Shown here in pieces: positions 19,283 through 27,778 of a DNA stretch of 46,154 nt. The notes beneath the pieces are model-generated. The model was not told the origin of the DNA. It saw only the letters and a program-made list of their open reading frames with translations, and made no database searches. The stretch spans positions 1 to 46,154 of the forward strand of contig JADYXQ010000168.1 in the NCBI GenBank assembly GCA_021772135.1, in the 5' to 3' direction. The stretch comes from Candidatus Obscuribacter sp. Its GTDB lineage: Bacteria; Cyanobacteriota; Vampirovibrionia; Obscuribacterales; Obscuribacteraceae. The stretch's first letter is position 1, and each line of letters begins with the position of its first letter. A program made the translations under genes and the position numbers.

Positions 19283-19891
19283 GTGACAGCTGAACTGACA
19301 GGTTTAGAAGCAATTGAGTTGAGCCTTGAAGGCTGGACTCTGACTCATTCTGACGAGCACCGCCGCCAGTGGATGCGAGATGCCGAAGGCGATTTGCACG
19401 CCAGCTGTTTGATGCTCACATACCAGGCCGAGCCTTTAGAAGGTCTTGATCTCGGCGATTATGCGGCGGTGCGCCAGTCGGTTGTGGCCATTGCTCAACA
19501 GGCAGAGCAGACCATGGTCAGCCTGGAGATGGTTCAGGCCGCCACGCATGCAGGTCTCTGGTACATTCTCAAACAGAAGCAGGCCGGTAGCGGCAACGTC
19601 TATTCCGGCTGCATGCTGATACCAATGGGCGAAAGCTTTTACACTCTGCAGCTGGTCTGCCTGGAGACCGGTATTACAGGCATTCGCGAGGCCATTATCA
19701 TGGACCGTTTTATTGCCGCGGGCACGGCGATTAAAGAACTTTCCGAAGGTCAACAAGCCGATGACGGTACTGCCAGAGCGCGTTACTCATCTGATAATGA
19801 GAGCTTCGACAGCCAGTTTCCTAATCATCCGCTTTCGCGAGTTCGTCGCTATTTTCATGAAATTATCACGGCACTGACGCTGAAAAAATAG
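19283..19891 (+). CDS. Cytoplasmic protein of unknown function
   Basis: No signal peptide and no recognised domain. The 202-residue form starts at GTG 19283 (VTAELTGLEAIEL), which avoids overlap with the upstream gene; the frame is open to GTG 19196. The alternating pattern WTLTHSDEHRRQWMRDAEGD...LWYILKQKQAGSGNVYSGCMLIPMGESFYTLQLVCLETG suggests an antiparallel beta domain of the kind that compares a value with its environment, but this is only an impression. It ends at a strong terminator shared with the convergent desaturase gene. Confidence 0.65.
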   Translation: MTAELTGLEAIELSLEGWTLTHSDEHRRQWMRDAEGDLHASCLMLTYQAEPLEGLDLGDYAAVRQSVVAIAQQAEQTMVSLEMVQAATHAGLWYILKQKQAGSGNVYSGCMLIPMGESFYTLQLVCLETGITGIREAIIMDRFIAAGTAIKELSEGQQADDGTARARYSSDNESFDSQFPNHPLSRVRRYFHEIITALTLKK

Positions 19892-19919
19892 AGACTCGGC
19901 AGTTAGCTCGAGTCTCTAT
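19888..19919. terminator. Bidirectional hairpin terminator
   Basis: An 11-bp perfect stem (ATAGAGACTCG with CGAGTCTCTAT) around a 10-nt loop. It covers the stop codon region of the plus-strand gene and lies before the 3' end of the convergent desaturase gene. A-rich sequence on the left and T-rich on the right suit termination in both directions. Confidence 0.75.
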
Positions 19920-19940
19920 CGTTTGCTTGAAAGCAGGCTA

Positions 19941-20858
19941 TTAGCTTGCGCGCAGTAAATCGCCTTTCTTGACGACGGCTGCGGCATCACCGGTGGTGCC
20001 CACTTCTTCAAGCGAATCGACCACTGATACTGATTTTGCACTAACCAGGTGAGCCGGTGCGTGGATTTGATTAATGGCAGGCAGGCTGGCTGTGTATTCG
20101 CGAGCCGCTTGCATCATGCGTTCATGGGAGACCACATTCAATCTGGTGATCATGCCCACTTTACTCATGGCGAGCATTACCCACCAGGACAAATCTAATT
20201 CGTACCAGGCCATGCCGCTCTTGGCCGAGCCGGGGGCGGCGTGGTGGTTGTTGTGCCAGCCTTCGCCCATGGCGAGAATTCCTACCCACCAGACGTTGAC
20301 GCTGTCGTCTTCAGCTGCGTAGGTTTTGTAGCCATGTTCTGGCAAGTGACAGATGACATTAAGCATCAGCGGAATTTGTTGTACGGCCAGACCAGCAAGT
20401 AAACTGGCAAGCGCTGGCACCCAACCAAAAGCAAGTAGAATCGCGCCGCGGTAGACCAGATTTAAGACATAAGAAAGTGTGTGCGCCCGGCGCCAGTTGC
20501 CGCCCTGCTCGAGGAAAGCGTAGATAGGATCGCTTATCAAATCTTTTGCTTGCAGCTTGGGATCGATGTGTGGAGCGTAATCCATTTTTGCCAGCCAACC
20601 CAAGTGGGCGTAAGCTACGTCGAAACGCGGTGAGTGCGGATCAAGCTCGGTGTCTACATGGTGGTGGTGAGCGCGGTGCATAGTGCTCCACCAGATAGGC
20701 GACCCTTCGAAGGCCATATATCCGGGGAAGACCCAGAGATATTCAACCCATTTAGGGCAAGAATAAGCTCGGTGGGAAAGGCCGCGATGGTAGCCGATGG
20801 TGATGCCCATGGCATGCCAGATGTAGAAAGCAACAAATAACAAAATGAATTCGATCAA
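19941..20858 (-). CDS. Acyl-lipid/acyl-CoA fatty acid desaturase (delta-9 type)
   Basis: Membrane diiron enzyme that puts a cis double bond in fatty acyl chains. The 305-residue protein has the three histidine boxes HRGLSH, HRAHHHH and HNNHH (the last in GEGWHNNHHA), and hydrophobic segments between them. The pattern matches the stearoyl-CoA / cyanobacterial DesC group. The start appears to be TTG at 20858, seven bases after GAGGA on the minus strand; no ATG upstream fits better. Low-temperature control is common for this family, but nothing regulatory is visible here. Confidence 0.92.
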   Translation of the reverse strand: MIEFILLFVAFYIWHAMGITIGYHRGLSHRAYSCPKWVEYLWVFPGYMAFEGSPIWWSTMHRAHHHHVDTELDPHSPRFDVAYAHLGWLAKMDYAPHIDPKLQAKDLISDPIYAFLEQGGNWRRAHTLSYVLNLVYRGAILLAFGWVPALASLLAGLAVQQIPLMLNVICHLPEHGYKTYAAEDDSVNVWWVGILAMGEGWHNNHHAAPGSAKSGMAWYELDLSWWVMLAMSKVGMITRLNVVSHERMMQAAREYTASLPAINQIHAPAHLVSAKSVSVVDSLEEVGTTGDAAAVVKKGDLLRAS

Positions 20859-20944
20859 AATATTTTCCTCTGAGCAGACCCTTACGTGCCACTATTCCTG
20901 GTGGCGCCTCAGGCCTCTTAGTCAACCTAACAGGAGCTTTTCAA

Positions 20945-21538
20945 TCACCTGTATAAAGCCGATTCAGGCCGTCCTCTCCGGATGTCCTGACTCTTCTCTG
21001 ACTGCTCAACGAATTTGTCAACCCACTGGTCAGTCATTAGCAGATCCATAAACTGCTCGAGTGTTTCCGGTACTTCAGAAACCTGAAGCACTCTGCGTCC
21101 ATCGTCATCGGGCCCTGGATATTGGTTCCAGACCAGGCGGTCCAGTTCCATGCCCTTGCGATTATAGAAGCCCAAGAGAGCAAGCCCAACCTCTTTCGAG
21201 ACTGTTGCTTTATCCTTGACCTGCCAATCTCTAAGAATCGTTCTGCCTATTCCCAATGAATAGTAAGCCCGCTCTTTTTCGAATTTTGGTTCGTCTATGA
21301 AAAATGCCCAGGTGGTTTCATCGACGTTGTCGATATGTGGCTCGCACCTGATCTGAAACAGGCGACCGGTGCTCGAAGTTTGAGCAGTGGGGCCAAAACC
21401 GGAACTCATCAGATGGATTTCCAGCACTCTGAGTACATGGGCATTAAAACTCAGGCCCTTATTTTCGGCCTGAAGCTGTAGACGTTTACGGTACTCTTCG
21501 GGAATACGCAGGCTTATATTGGTAGTTTTTTCAGCCAT
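20945..21538 (-). CDS. Ribbon-helix-helix DNA-binding protein with a C-terminal domain of unknown function
   Basis: Residues 1-46 form an Arc/CopG-like ribbon-helix-helix (TTNISLRIPEEYRKRLQLQA, then SFNAHVLRVLEIHL), which binds DNA as a dimer through the strand TNISLRI. The remaining 150 residues are not recognised; they are acidic and hold EPHIDNVDETTWAFFID and VPETLEQFMDLLMT. No toxin gene is adjacent, so it is more likely a stand-alone regulator than an antitoxin. Directly upstream lie three TGTAGT hexamers spaced at 21 bp, the first touching its own start codon, which suggests autoregulation. The 57-bp CCGTTAACGG-type palindrome lies 185 bases upstream, before the divergent gene. Confidence 0.8.
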   Translation of the reverse strand: MAEKTTNISLRIPEEYRKRLQLQAENKGLSFNAHVLRVLEIHLMSSGFGPTAQTSSTGRLFQIRCEPHIDNVDETTWAFFIDEPKFEKERAYYSLGIGRTILRDWQVKDKATVSKEVGLALLGFYNRKGMELDRLVWNQYPGPDDDGRRVLQVSEVPETLEQFMDLLMTDQWVDKFVEQSEKSQDIRRGRPESALYR

Positions 21539-21539
21539 T

Positions 21540-21587
21540 TGTAGTGCCGCGAGTACTTTGTGTAGTTGTATGATTACAATTTGTAGT
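21540..21587. promoter_or_regulatory. Three 21-bp-phased TGTAGT direct repeats, probable operator
   Basis: TGTAGT occurs at 21540-21545, 21561-21566 and 21582-21587, exactly 21 bp (two helical turns) apart. A related TGGTAGT is at 21520-21526 inside the gene. Same-face hexamers at the start of a ribbon-helix-helix gene are typical of cooperative autorepression by Arc/CopG-type dimers. Confidence 0.6.
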
Positions 21588-21722
21588 CACCCAACTATCC
21601 TAACACCTTGTGAACATATAAAAGTAGTTCGTAAAGAGAGATTGCTATTTTCAACTACCTCAAGCGTTGAAACCCCGAATTTATGGGCGGTTGAGTCAGG
21701 TTGGCAGACCTCTAGTTTTGCT

Positions 21723-21779
21723 ACTATTCATTCAACGGTTAACGGTTAACGGTTAACCGTTAACGGTTGAACGAATAGT
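21723..21779. repeat. Expanded CCGTTAACGG-type palindrome, copy 2 (57 bp)
   Basis: Two 28-nt arms (21723-21750 and 21752-21779) around a single G are complementary except at two positions. The interior is a run of alternating GGTTAAC units, as if the 10-bp core had been multiplied, and the ends are CTATTC/GAATAG. The standard core is at 21757-21766. It lies 35 bases before the start of the YyaL-like gene. Confidence 0.9.
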
Positions 21780-21813
21780 GATTACTGTCTTGAACGGATT
21801 CGCCAAATTTTAG

Positions 21814-23762
21814 ATGCGCCAGTTAGATTTTGCCAAAAAACTTCTCTTTTTCCTGGCATTCGTGGTCGGTTTTGCCGCCACTTGTCTTCTGCCGGTCGCT
21901 TGTAGATTGGTGGCTCGAGATCAGACCCTCGAAACTCCTTCTCCGTTGAAAGATTCGCCGAGCCTCTATTTGCGCTCGCATGAGAATGACCTCGTTAATT
22001 GGCAGCTCTGGCAGCCGGCATCTTTTGCTCTGGCTAAAAAGGAAAATAAGCCGGTTCTGCTGTCGATTGGATTTTCAGCCTGTCACTGGTGCCACGTCAT
22101 GCAAACAGAGTCTTTCAATGATGTTGAGACTGCAAAATACATGAATGAGAGTTTCGTCAATATTTTGCTAGATCGCGAAGAGTCACCCGACGTCGACGCT
22201 ATTTACGGCCGCGAACTCGAAGCACTTTCGGTGCGTGTCGGATGGCCCATGACAGTTTTTTTGCGGCCGGATGGTTCGGCTTTTTATGCCGGAACTTATT
22301 TCCCGCCTGGTGGTGAAAAACTGACCGGCTCGTTTCGATTTGTGCTCGCCAAAGTTGTAAAAATATGGCAGCAGCAGGCGATAGAACGACGGCAGTTTGG
22401 GAGAGCAACCAGAGCTTCCATCAATAATCAGGCAACTTTGGCTATAAATCAACTCAGAAGTAGCAACCCGCTCACTCCTGCTAGCTTAAATTTTGCTGTC
22501 AACAGGCTAATCATGCATGTTGATACCAAGTACGGTGGCTTGAAGCAATCACGAAAATATCCCATTCCTGCAGTTCTTGAGTTGCTCAGGCTTCGCGCCG
22601 ACCAAAAAGCGCTTGATGCCGAGGTAACGAAAAAGTTTGTCGCCACGACTCTTGATGCCATGGCGCTGAGACAAATTCACGATCAAGTGGGCGGGGGTTT
22701 CTTTCGCTTCGCCACCAATGTGCAGTGGCAACATCCCCATTTTGAAAAGATGCTCAGCGATAATGCTCTGGTGGCCAGTAATTATTTAAAGGTCGGCGCG
22801 GCGCAGAAAATCTTTTCTGGCTGGCGACTGGCTTTGAGACCGTTGATTTTATGCTGGCAGAATTTGGTCGGGCTGATGGAACCTTCGCCGGCAGCATCGA
22901 TGCTGACAATAAAGAGGGTGAGGGCCTGTACTACACCTACAGCTGGAACCAGGCACGTACGGCTTTGCCCGGCGCACGTGGCGATGAATTTCTTTCATTG
23001 AGCAATTTTAGCAAAAGCGGCAACTGCAGCGGCGGCAGAAATTTGCCATATTTTACTAGTGTCACTGCCGCAAACGACAAAGAGATTGTTAGCCAGGGTC
23101 TCAGCCGCCTGCGAGTTTTACGTGCGCTGCGACCGAGGCCGCAGCGAAACGAGCGGGTGATTGCGGCCTGGAACGGTATGGCTATTTCTGCCCTCGTTGA
23201 CGCGCACAGTGCTGCGGCAGTTGATTCTGGTCAAAAGCTAGCAGGGAGGCGTTATCTGGCGGCGGCGCAAAAGGCCGGCCACAGCTTATTGCAAAAATTA
23301 TTCAAGCAAGGAAAACTGGCTCATGCTGAGGGGTCTAACGATGCCGCTTTTCTCGATGATTATGCCTTTGTTGAAAAAGCGCTGCTCGATTTATATGAAG
23401 CAGACCACGATCAATCGTGGTTAAAGTTGGCTCTGCAAATGAATGAGACAGTGTTTCGCGAATATGTCGACAATGCCAGAGATTCTTTCACCTATGCAAA
23501 AAGCAATACTATTAATGGTATTGCTTGTGGGACTGCCAGTGGTACTAATGATGGTGCCACCGACGGTACTGTTCCTTCCGGGGCGGCGGCAGCGGTTGTA
23601 AACATAGTCAGGCTGGCTAAATTGCGTCCCAGCGATGACTCGACCAGGCAATTGGCGTTTGCGCAGCGGGTTTTGCAATCCAGCGCAAAAGCCATGCAGG
23701 CTGTGCCGCAAAAATACCCATCGATGCTTATTGCTCTGGATCTTCTACTGCAGAAGCGTTAA
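21814..23762 (+). pseudogene. YyaL-like thioredoxin-domain (DUF255) protein, frameshifted
   Basis: The first part (from ATG 21814) has a hydrophobic N terminus and a DUF255 thioredoxin-like domain with FSACHWCHVM (C90-x2-C93), NILLDREESPDVDA and FLRPDGSAFYAGTYFPP, then HFEKMLSDNALVASNYLKVGAA. At about 22795-22820 the frame goes out of register. The coding sense continues in the -1 frame: FWLATGFETVDFMLAEFGRADGTF...SIDADNKEGEGLYYTYSW...VIAAWNGMAISALVDAH...DDYAFVEKALLDLYEADHD, to the stop at 23762. Together the halves give a normal-length six-hairpin glycosidase-like protein of the YyaL/SSP411 family, whose role is unclear. The break is next to A and T runs (GAAAATCTTTT), so a sequencing or assembly indel is as likely as a real mutation. 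No -1 slippery heptamer is in phase. Confidence 0.82.
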
Positions 23763-23787
23763 TGCTCACAAGCACCTAATTCTCATT

Positions 23788-25560
23788 TCAGTCTTTTTTC
23801 GCCTGAGCTTTTTCGGTGCTTTCCACTGCTGGCTTGGCGGCTTTTTGATATGCAGCGGAATGATTTTTCAGCCAGTCGGAAAGTGTGTTGAGTAAATTAT
23901 TGCTGAACTGACCTTGCTCGAAAAGCAGATGCTGAGAGCGTCCTATCAATGTGAGGTCTTTGTCGAGGGTGCCGATGCGTCGGAAAAGATCAATTGTGCC
24001 CTCCGGTTTGATCAACAAATCGTGGACACCCTGGTACATCATCACCGGAGTCTGAGTAATCTTGCCGGCGCTTTCGCGGTTGTGAGCGAGAAATTTGCTC
24101 ACGGCAATAAATTCTGCGGGAGTAGCGGACATGCGACTTTCAGGATCTTCCATCAATTCTTGCTTTAGGGCTTCGTCTGTGGTGGCACGGTTGAGGACGG
24201 TGGGGGCTGCGTCGATTGTATCCTTGTTGCCGAAAAGCTTGTGTATGCCCACTTCGGAGACCAGTTTGAACTGCCGATAGCGTCTTGACGAGGGCACCGC
24301 GGCAATCAGACCGTCTACTAATTCTGGATGTGCGGCAGTGAATTGCAGTGCGACGGAACCGCCCATAGACTCACCAAGAACGTAAATCGGCAAATTTGGA
24401 TTGTCTTGACGAAGGGCGCCAATCGACGCCTCGAGATCGTCCATGGTCTTTTCTAAATCAATGCGATCGCGGGCTTTGAGCGTGGTATTGGAGCCGAAAC
24501 CGCGCACGTCATAAGCGTATACGCTATAGCCTTCCTGTGCTAGTTTTTGGCCGAGCGCGGCGAAAGAGGTGCGGTGCAAGCCAAATCCTGGAATGCAGAC
24601 AATTATGCCGCGTGTCTCAACGTCTGGATTAATCCACTGCATGCCGGCCGGTTCTTGCATCACAGTGCGTTGTCTCTGCCATGGCAGTTCAGGTTTTGCA
24701 GCGTCTTCCGGGTTGCGAGCACTTAACTGTTCTTTCTTGTGAGCGGACTGCGGTTGCAAATCGTCAGGCTCTGGCATTTTCCTGCGTGTACCAGTGGTGC
24801 GTTCTGTCAATTTGATAGCTAGTGTTGCGTCATCGTATTTTGATTTGCCCGACAATTCTTTCAAAAGCCGGTCGCGGTCAGTCGATCGAAAATTCCATAC
24901 GGAACGATCGAAACATATTTTAGCTTTTTCTTTGAGACCCAACGCGCTGTATACATCAGACAGCACTCGCAATGACCAGCCATATTGAACAGACAGTTGG
25001 CCATAAGTACGGCGATCGCGCCAGGCCATTTCTTCATAAATGGGCAGTGCTGACTCTATCTGTTTGCTGTTGAAATAGCTGGCTGCCAGGCCTTCCAGGC
25101 TGCGCATGAAAATATCGTAGGATCCGTCTTTTACTTCAGAGAGCGCTAGCGACTGCTTAAAATATTCAATGCTTTGCGGATAGCGTTCCAACTCATAAGT
25201 CACGTCACCAAGTGAACAAAGCAGTTCTGCTTTGAGATTTTTGTCTGTGCCGGTTTTTTCAAAGAGTTTGAAGGCCTCTTTGTAGTGATGCAAGGCTTTG
25301 GTGTACCGGCTGTTTTGATAGGCCGCGGCGCCAGCTCCGGTTTCGGCCAATATCTTTTCTGCCGCTGTGAGAGCTTGATTCTTGGTGATACCGTCAAAAT
25401 TATCGTAGGCCTGAGAGTACTGCTCGCTCTGATAATTTCCCAGTGCCGGTTTGAAAGCAGTATCAAAGGCTCTCAGTTCATTGGCCCAGGCTGTACCGTT
25501 AGTAAAGACCAGGCTGGCGGCGGTTAACAGACAATTTCTTTTAAGTTTAGATGTGATCAC
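23788..25560 (-). CDS. Exported TPR protein fused to an alpha/beta hydrolase (monoacylglycerol-lipase-like)
   Basis: This 590-residue protein has a signal peptide (about residues 8-26, ending GTAWA), then about five TPR-like helix pairs to residue ~230, and then an alpha/beta hydrolase of the lysophospholipase/monoacylglycerol lipase type. Catalytic residues are visible: nucleophile Ser in YVLGESMGGSVAL, Asp in YQGVHDLLIKPEGT, and His in GRSQHLLFEQ. The oxyanion region is IIVCIPGFGLHRTSF. A TPR module on a secreted lipase suggests it works in a complex, or binds a partner at the cell surface. It converges with the YyaL-like gene. Confidence 0.85.
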   Translation of the reverse strand: MITSKLKRNCLLTAASLVFTNGTAWANELRAFDTAFKPALGNYQSEQYSQAYDNFDGITKNQALTAAEKILAETGAGAAAYQNSRYTKALHHYKEAFKLFEKTGTDKNLKAELLCSLGDVTYELERYPQSIEYFKQSLALSEVKDGSYDIFMRSLEGLAASYFNSKQIESALPIYEEMAWRDRRTYGQLSVQYGWSLRVLSDVYSALGLKEKAKICFDRSVWNFRSTDRDRLLKELSGKSKYDDATLAIKLTERTTGTRRKMPEPDDLQPQSAHKKEQLSARNPEDAAKPELPWQRQRTVMQEPAGMQWINPDVETRGIIVCIPGFGLHRTSFAALGQKLAQEGYSVYAYDVRGFGSNTTLKARDRIDLEKTMDDLEASIGALRQDNPNLPIYVLGESMGGSVALQFTAAHPELVDGLIAAVPSSRRYRQFKLVSEVGIHKLFGNKDTIDAAPTVLNRATTDEALKQELMEDPESRMSATPAEFIAVSKFLAHNRESAGKITQTPVMMYQGVHDLLIKPEGTIDLFRRIGTLDKDLTLIGRSQHLLFEQGQFSNNLLNTLSDWLKNHSAAYQKAAKPAVESTEKAQAKKD

Positions 25561-25673
25561 GAGGGCTCATTGATGTTGGAAAAACTCGATTTACAGCGCA
25601 TTGGTCGATGTGAACCTGGCTTTCATAGTAGGATACTGTAGCATCACGTCGCAGCAACACTAAAGGGAAGTCA

Positions 25674-26372
25674 ATGTCTTGTAAAAATGCCCAGCAGCGC
25701 CTGGCCAGTTTGTTCCTTGTACCCTGTTTCGTGACCGCGCTCTTGAACTTAAACCCAACTCTACCGGCACAAGCAGAGCCTGGTCTAGCGTACGACAGCG
25801 ATCATGATGTTGTAATTTTGCCCAAGTGCGACGTTGCTATTCGTTTTAACAATAAGACTTTTGTGCCTGTTAAAACCAAATTGCTTGATGCCGCCGCTCC
25901 AGCTTTTCTTAAAATTGCTCCAGATCAGTCCATCAGAATCTTTGAAGACTATGAATCTGCCAAGATGGCAGCAGCCCCCGAACAAATTTTGGTGCAAGCT
26001 TACGACATCGGCAAAATCGGAGCCTTCAGCTCCAGCCGCTTCAACAAAGATTTTGCTGCTGGAAATAGAATACGCGAGGTGCAGTTCACCAATGAGCGCG
26101 TAGCCAAAGAAACAGGGCTGTCCGAGAGTTCCTTTTCTGGAATTACCGCAGTCAAGGCCTTCGAAGTGGCGCCTAAGAGCGGTGAAACGCCTTACTATCT
26201 CTACGCCATTCAAACTCCTGAGCACCTGACCATGTTTGCCCGCAAAATGCGCGCTACAAGCCGCACTTTTGACCTTGATCCGGCAGTGATTGTCACTCAA
26301 ATAAGAGTGCGCGGCACTAAAGACTGCATCGGCAACGTCAAACTCGAAGAACCAGCCACCGCAACTCAGTAA
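25674..26372 (+). CDS. Secreted protein of unknown function
   Basis: The 232-residue product has a signal peptide (LASLFLVPCFVTALLNLNPTLPAQA, cleavage after AQA) and a mature domain with no motif I know. The mature part has two cysteines, near its start and end (KCDVAIRF and TKDCIGNV), which could form a disulfide. A good AAGGGAAG ribosome site precedes the ATG. Divergent from the TPR-hydrolase gene with a shared 113-base upstream region. Confidence 0.72.
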   Translation: MSCKNAQQRLASLFLVPCFVTALLNLNPTLPAQAEPGLAYDSDHDVVILPKCDVAIRFNNKTFVPVKTKLLDAAAPAFLKIAPDQSIRIFEDYESAKMAAAPEQILVQAYDIGKIGAFSSSRFNKDFAAGNRIREVQFTNERVAKETGLSESSFSGITAVKAFEVAPKSGETPYYLYAIQTPEHLTMFARKMRATSRTFDLDPAVIVTQIRVRGTKDCIGNVKLEEPATATQ

Positions 26373-26661
26373 TGCTCAAGGCCTGCGGGCGGCCAACCAG
26401 ATGTTAAGTAACTCGGTTGTTTCACTGGCTTAACTGCCGGTATTCTCGGTCGGCCAATTTTGGCTGCCGCAAGGCACGGTTTAACTTGCTTCTACTCCTT
26501 GATCAGTAATAGGTTGAAGGCCTAAATTCTCAAATTATTTTTCGCGGACTAATTTCACCTCAAAAGAAATACTCAGCAGTCAATGCCTCTCATCTTGGTT
26601 TCTGAACTGAAACATGAGCGGCACCGACCTGACTATTTATTCACCTATAAACTCAAAATGT

Positions 26662-27582
26662 ATGAAACCTCAATTTGCGCCTCGCCAGGGCGCCTTTTTG
26701 CGAGCTAGAGCTCGCTTACTTCTGGCATGTTTTTTATTATTGGGCATTTCCGCTGTGGTTCGTTGTCAGAGTACCGGGGTTGGAGACTCTTCGGCGCTCG
26801 AGGCAGTTGTTGTTGATTCAACCGTTAACGGTACATGTATCAAAGGCCACGGCTGCCAGCCTACCGACACTTTAGATCAACGTCGACACTTGACAATAGT
26901 CAATTCAGATTCGATTGCCGCTTCATTTGCCAACTTGCATCCACGAGGCCTTAAAGGTCTGGTTATTTTGCTCGACGCCGGTCACGGTGGTAGCCAAGAC
27001 GGTGCTCTTTACGACAGTGTGGCCGAGAAGAACGTCAATTTGGCTGTTACCTTCAAACTTAAGGCCAGGCTAGAACTTATGGGAGCCATTGTGCACATGA
27101 CCCGCATAAGCGATAGCACTCTCAGCCTGCAGGCTCGCGTCGATCGAAGTCTGAAATTGCGTCCTGACATTTTTGTCAGTGTTCACGCAAACGCTAATCG
27201 GCACACGTCAATCGATGGCATTGAAACGTACTATTACGATCGCCGATCGTCAAAATTGGCCGTCACCTTGCTTAAATCAATTGCTCACGGCTTAAATGAG
27301 CATGCCAACTGGGTTAAGCAAGAAGGTTTGTTTGTATTGCACCATAACAACGTGCCGAGCACACTGGTTGAAATTGGATATCTGAGTAACACTCGCACAA
27401 ATTTGTTGCTCAGTAACTGGTCATATCAGGAGCGCGTAGCGGAGTCGATTGCTACTGGAATTTTCAATTATTTTCAAACTAAAAATGCTGCACGTGGACC
27501 GCTTATCGTGCAAAAAGCCAAATCGAAGTCACGTGCCAAAACAATCCCACATGCCCGCCAGCCACAAAAGCACGCAAAATAG
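26662..27582 (+). CDS. N-acetylmuramoyl-L-alanine amidase (Amidase_3)
   Basis: Zinc amidase that cleaves the bond between MurNAc and the stem peptide of peptidoglycan. After a signal peptide (RARLLLACFLLLGISAVVRC) and a short linker comes the catalytic domain: VILLDAGHGGSQDGA (zinc His), AEKNVNLAV (zinc Glu), RPDIFVSVHANAN (zinc His) and STLVEIGYLSN (catalytic Glu). No SH3 or LysM binding domain is visible. The ATG at 26662 is used; the frame is open to ATG 26614, and neither has a strong ribosome site. The CCGTTAACGG core lies in frame in the linker, encoding Ser-Thr-Val-Asn-Gly (see 26822). Confidence 0.9.
   Translation: MKPQFAPRQGAFLRARARLLLACFLLLGISAVVRCQSTGVGDSSALEAVVVDSTVNGTCIKGHGCQPTDTLDQRRHLTIVNSDSIAASFANLHPRGLKGLVILLDAGHGGSQDGALYDSVAEKNVNLAVTFKLKARLELMGAIVHMTRISDSTLSLQARVDRSLKLRPDIFVSVHANANRHTSIDGIETYYYDRRSSKLAVTLLKSIAHGLNEHANWVKQEGLFVLHHNNVPSTLVEIGYLSNTRTNLLLSNWSYQERVAESIATGIFNYFQTKNAARGPLIVQKAKSKSRAKTIPHARQPQKHAK
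26822..26831. repeat. CCGTTAACGG palindrome, copy 3 (inside the amidase gene)
   Basis: The left half of the extended form (TCAACCGTTAACGG) is kept; the right flank is TAC instead of TTGA. It is translated as STVNG in the linker between signal peptide and catalytic domain. Confidence 0.85.
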
Positions 27583-27778
27583 CTATTTTCACACACTTCC
27601 AAGTGCCAGGTAAAAAGCATTAACTGGTTGACTGTCTATTCTTGATGGTGGTGCTGCTGCGCCATCATCAGGAATATAAGTCAGTATCCATGTAAAATTT
27701 TCCATTTTCATATTATAACTTATAGTAAAATTGAAAGCGTGTGTAGTACAATATTGGCGCCGGTTGGTCTCATTTCGT

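Noticed and set aside
20945-21538. Antitoxin of a toxin-antitoxin pair.
   Set aside because: The RHH domain fits, but no small toxin gene is adjacent and the protein has a long extra domain.
22795-22830. Programmed -1 ribosomal frameshift in the YyaL-like gene.
   Set aside because: No X-XXY-YYZ heptamer in the zero frame; GAAAATCTTTT is out of phase.
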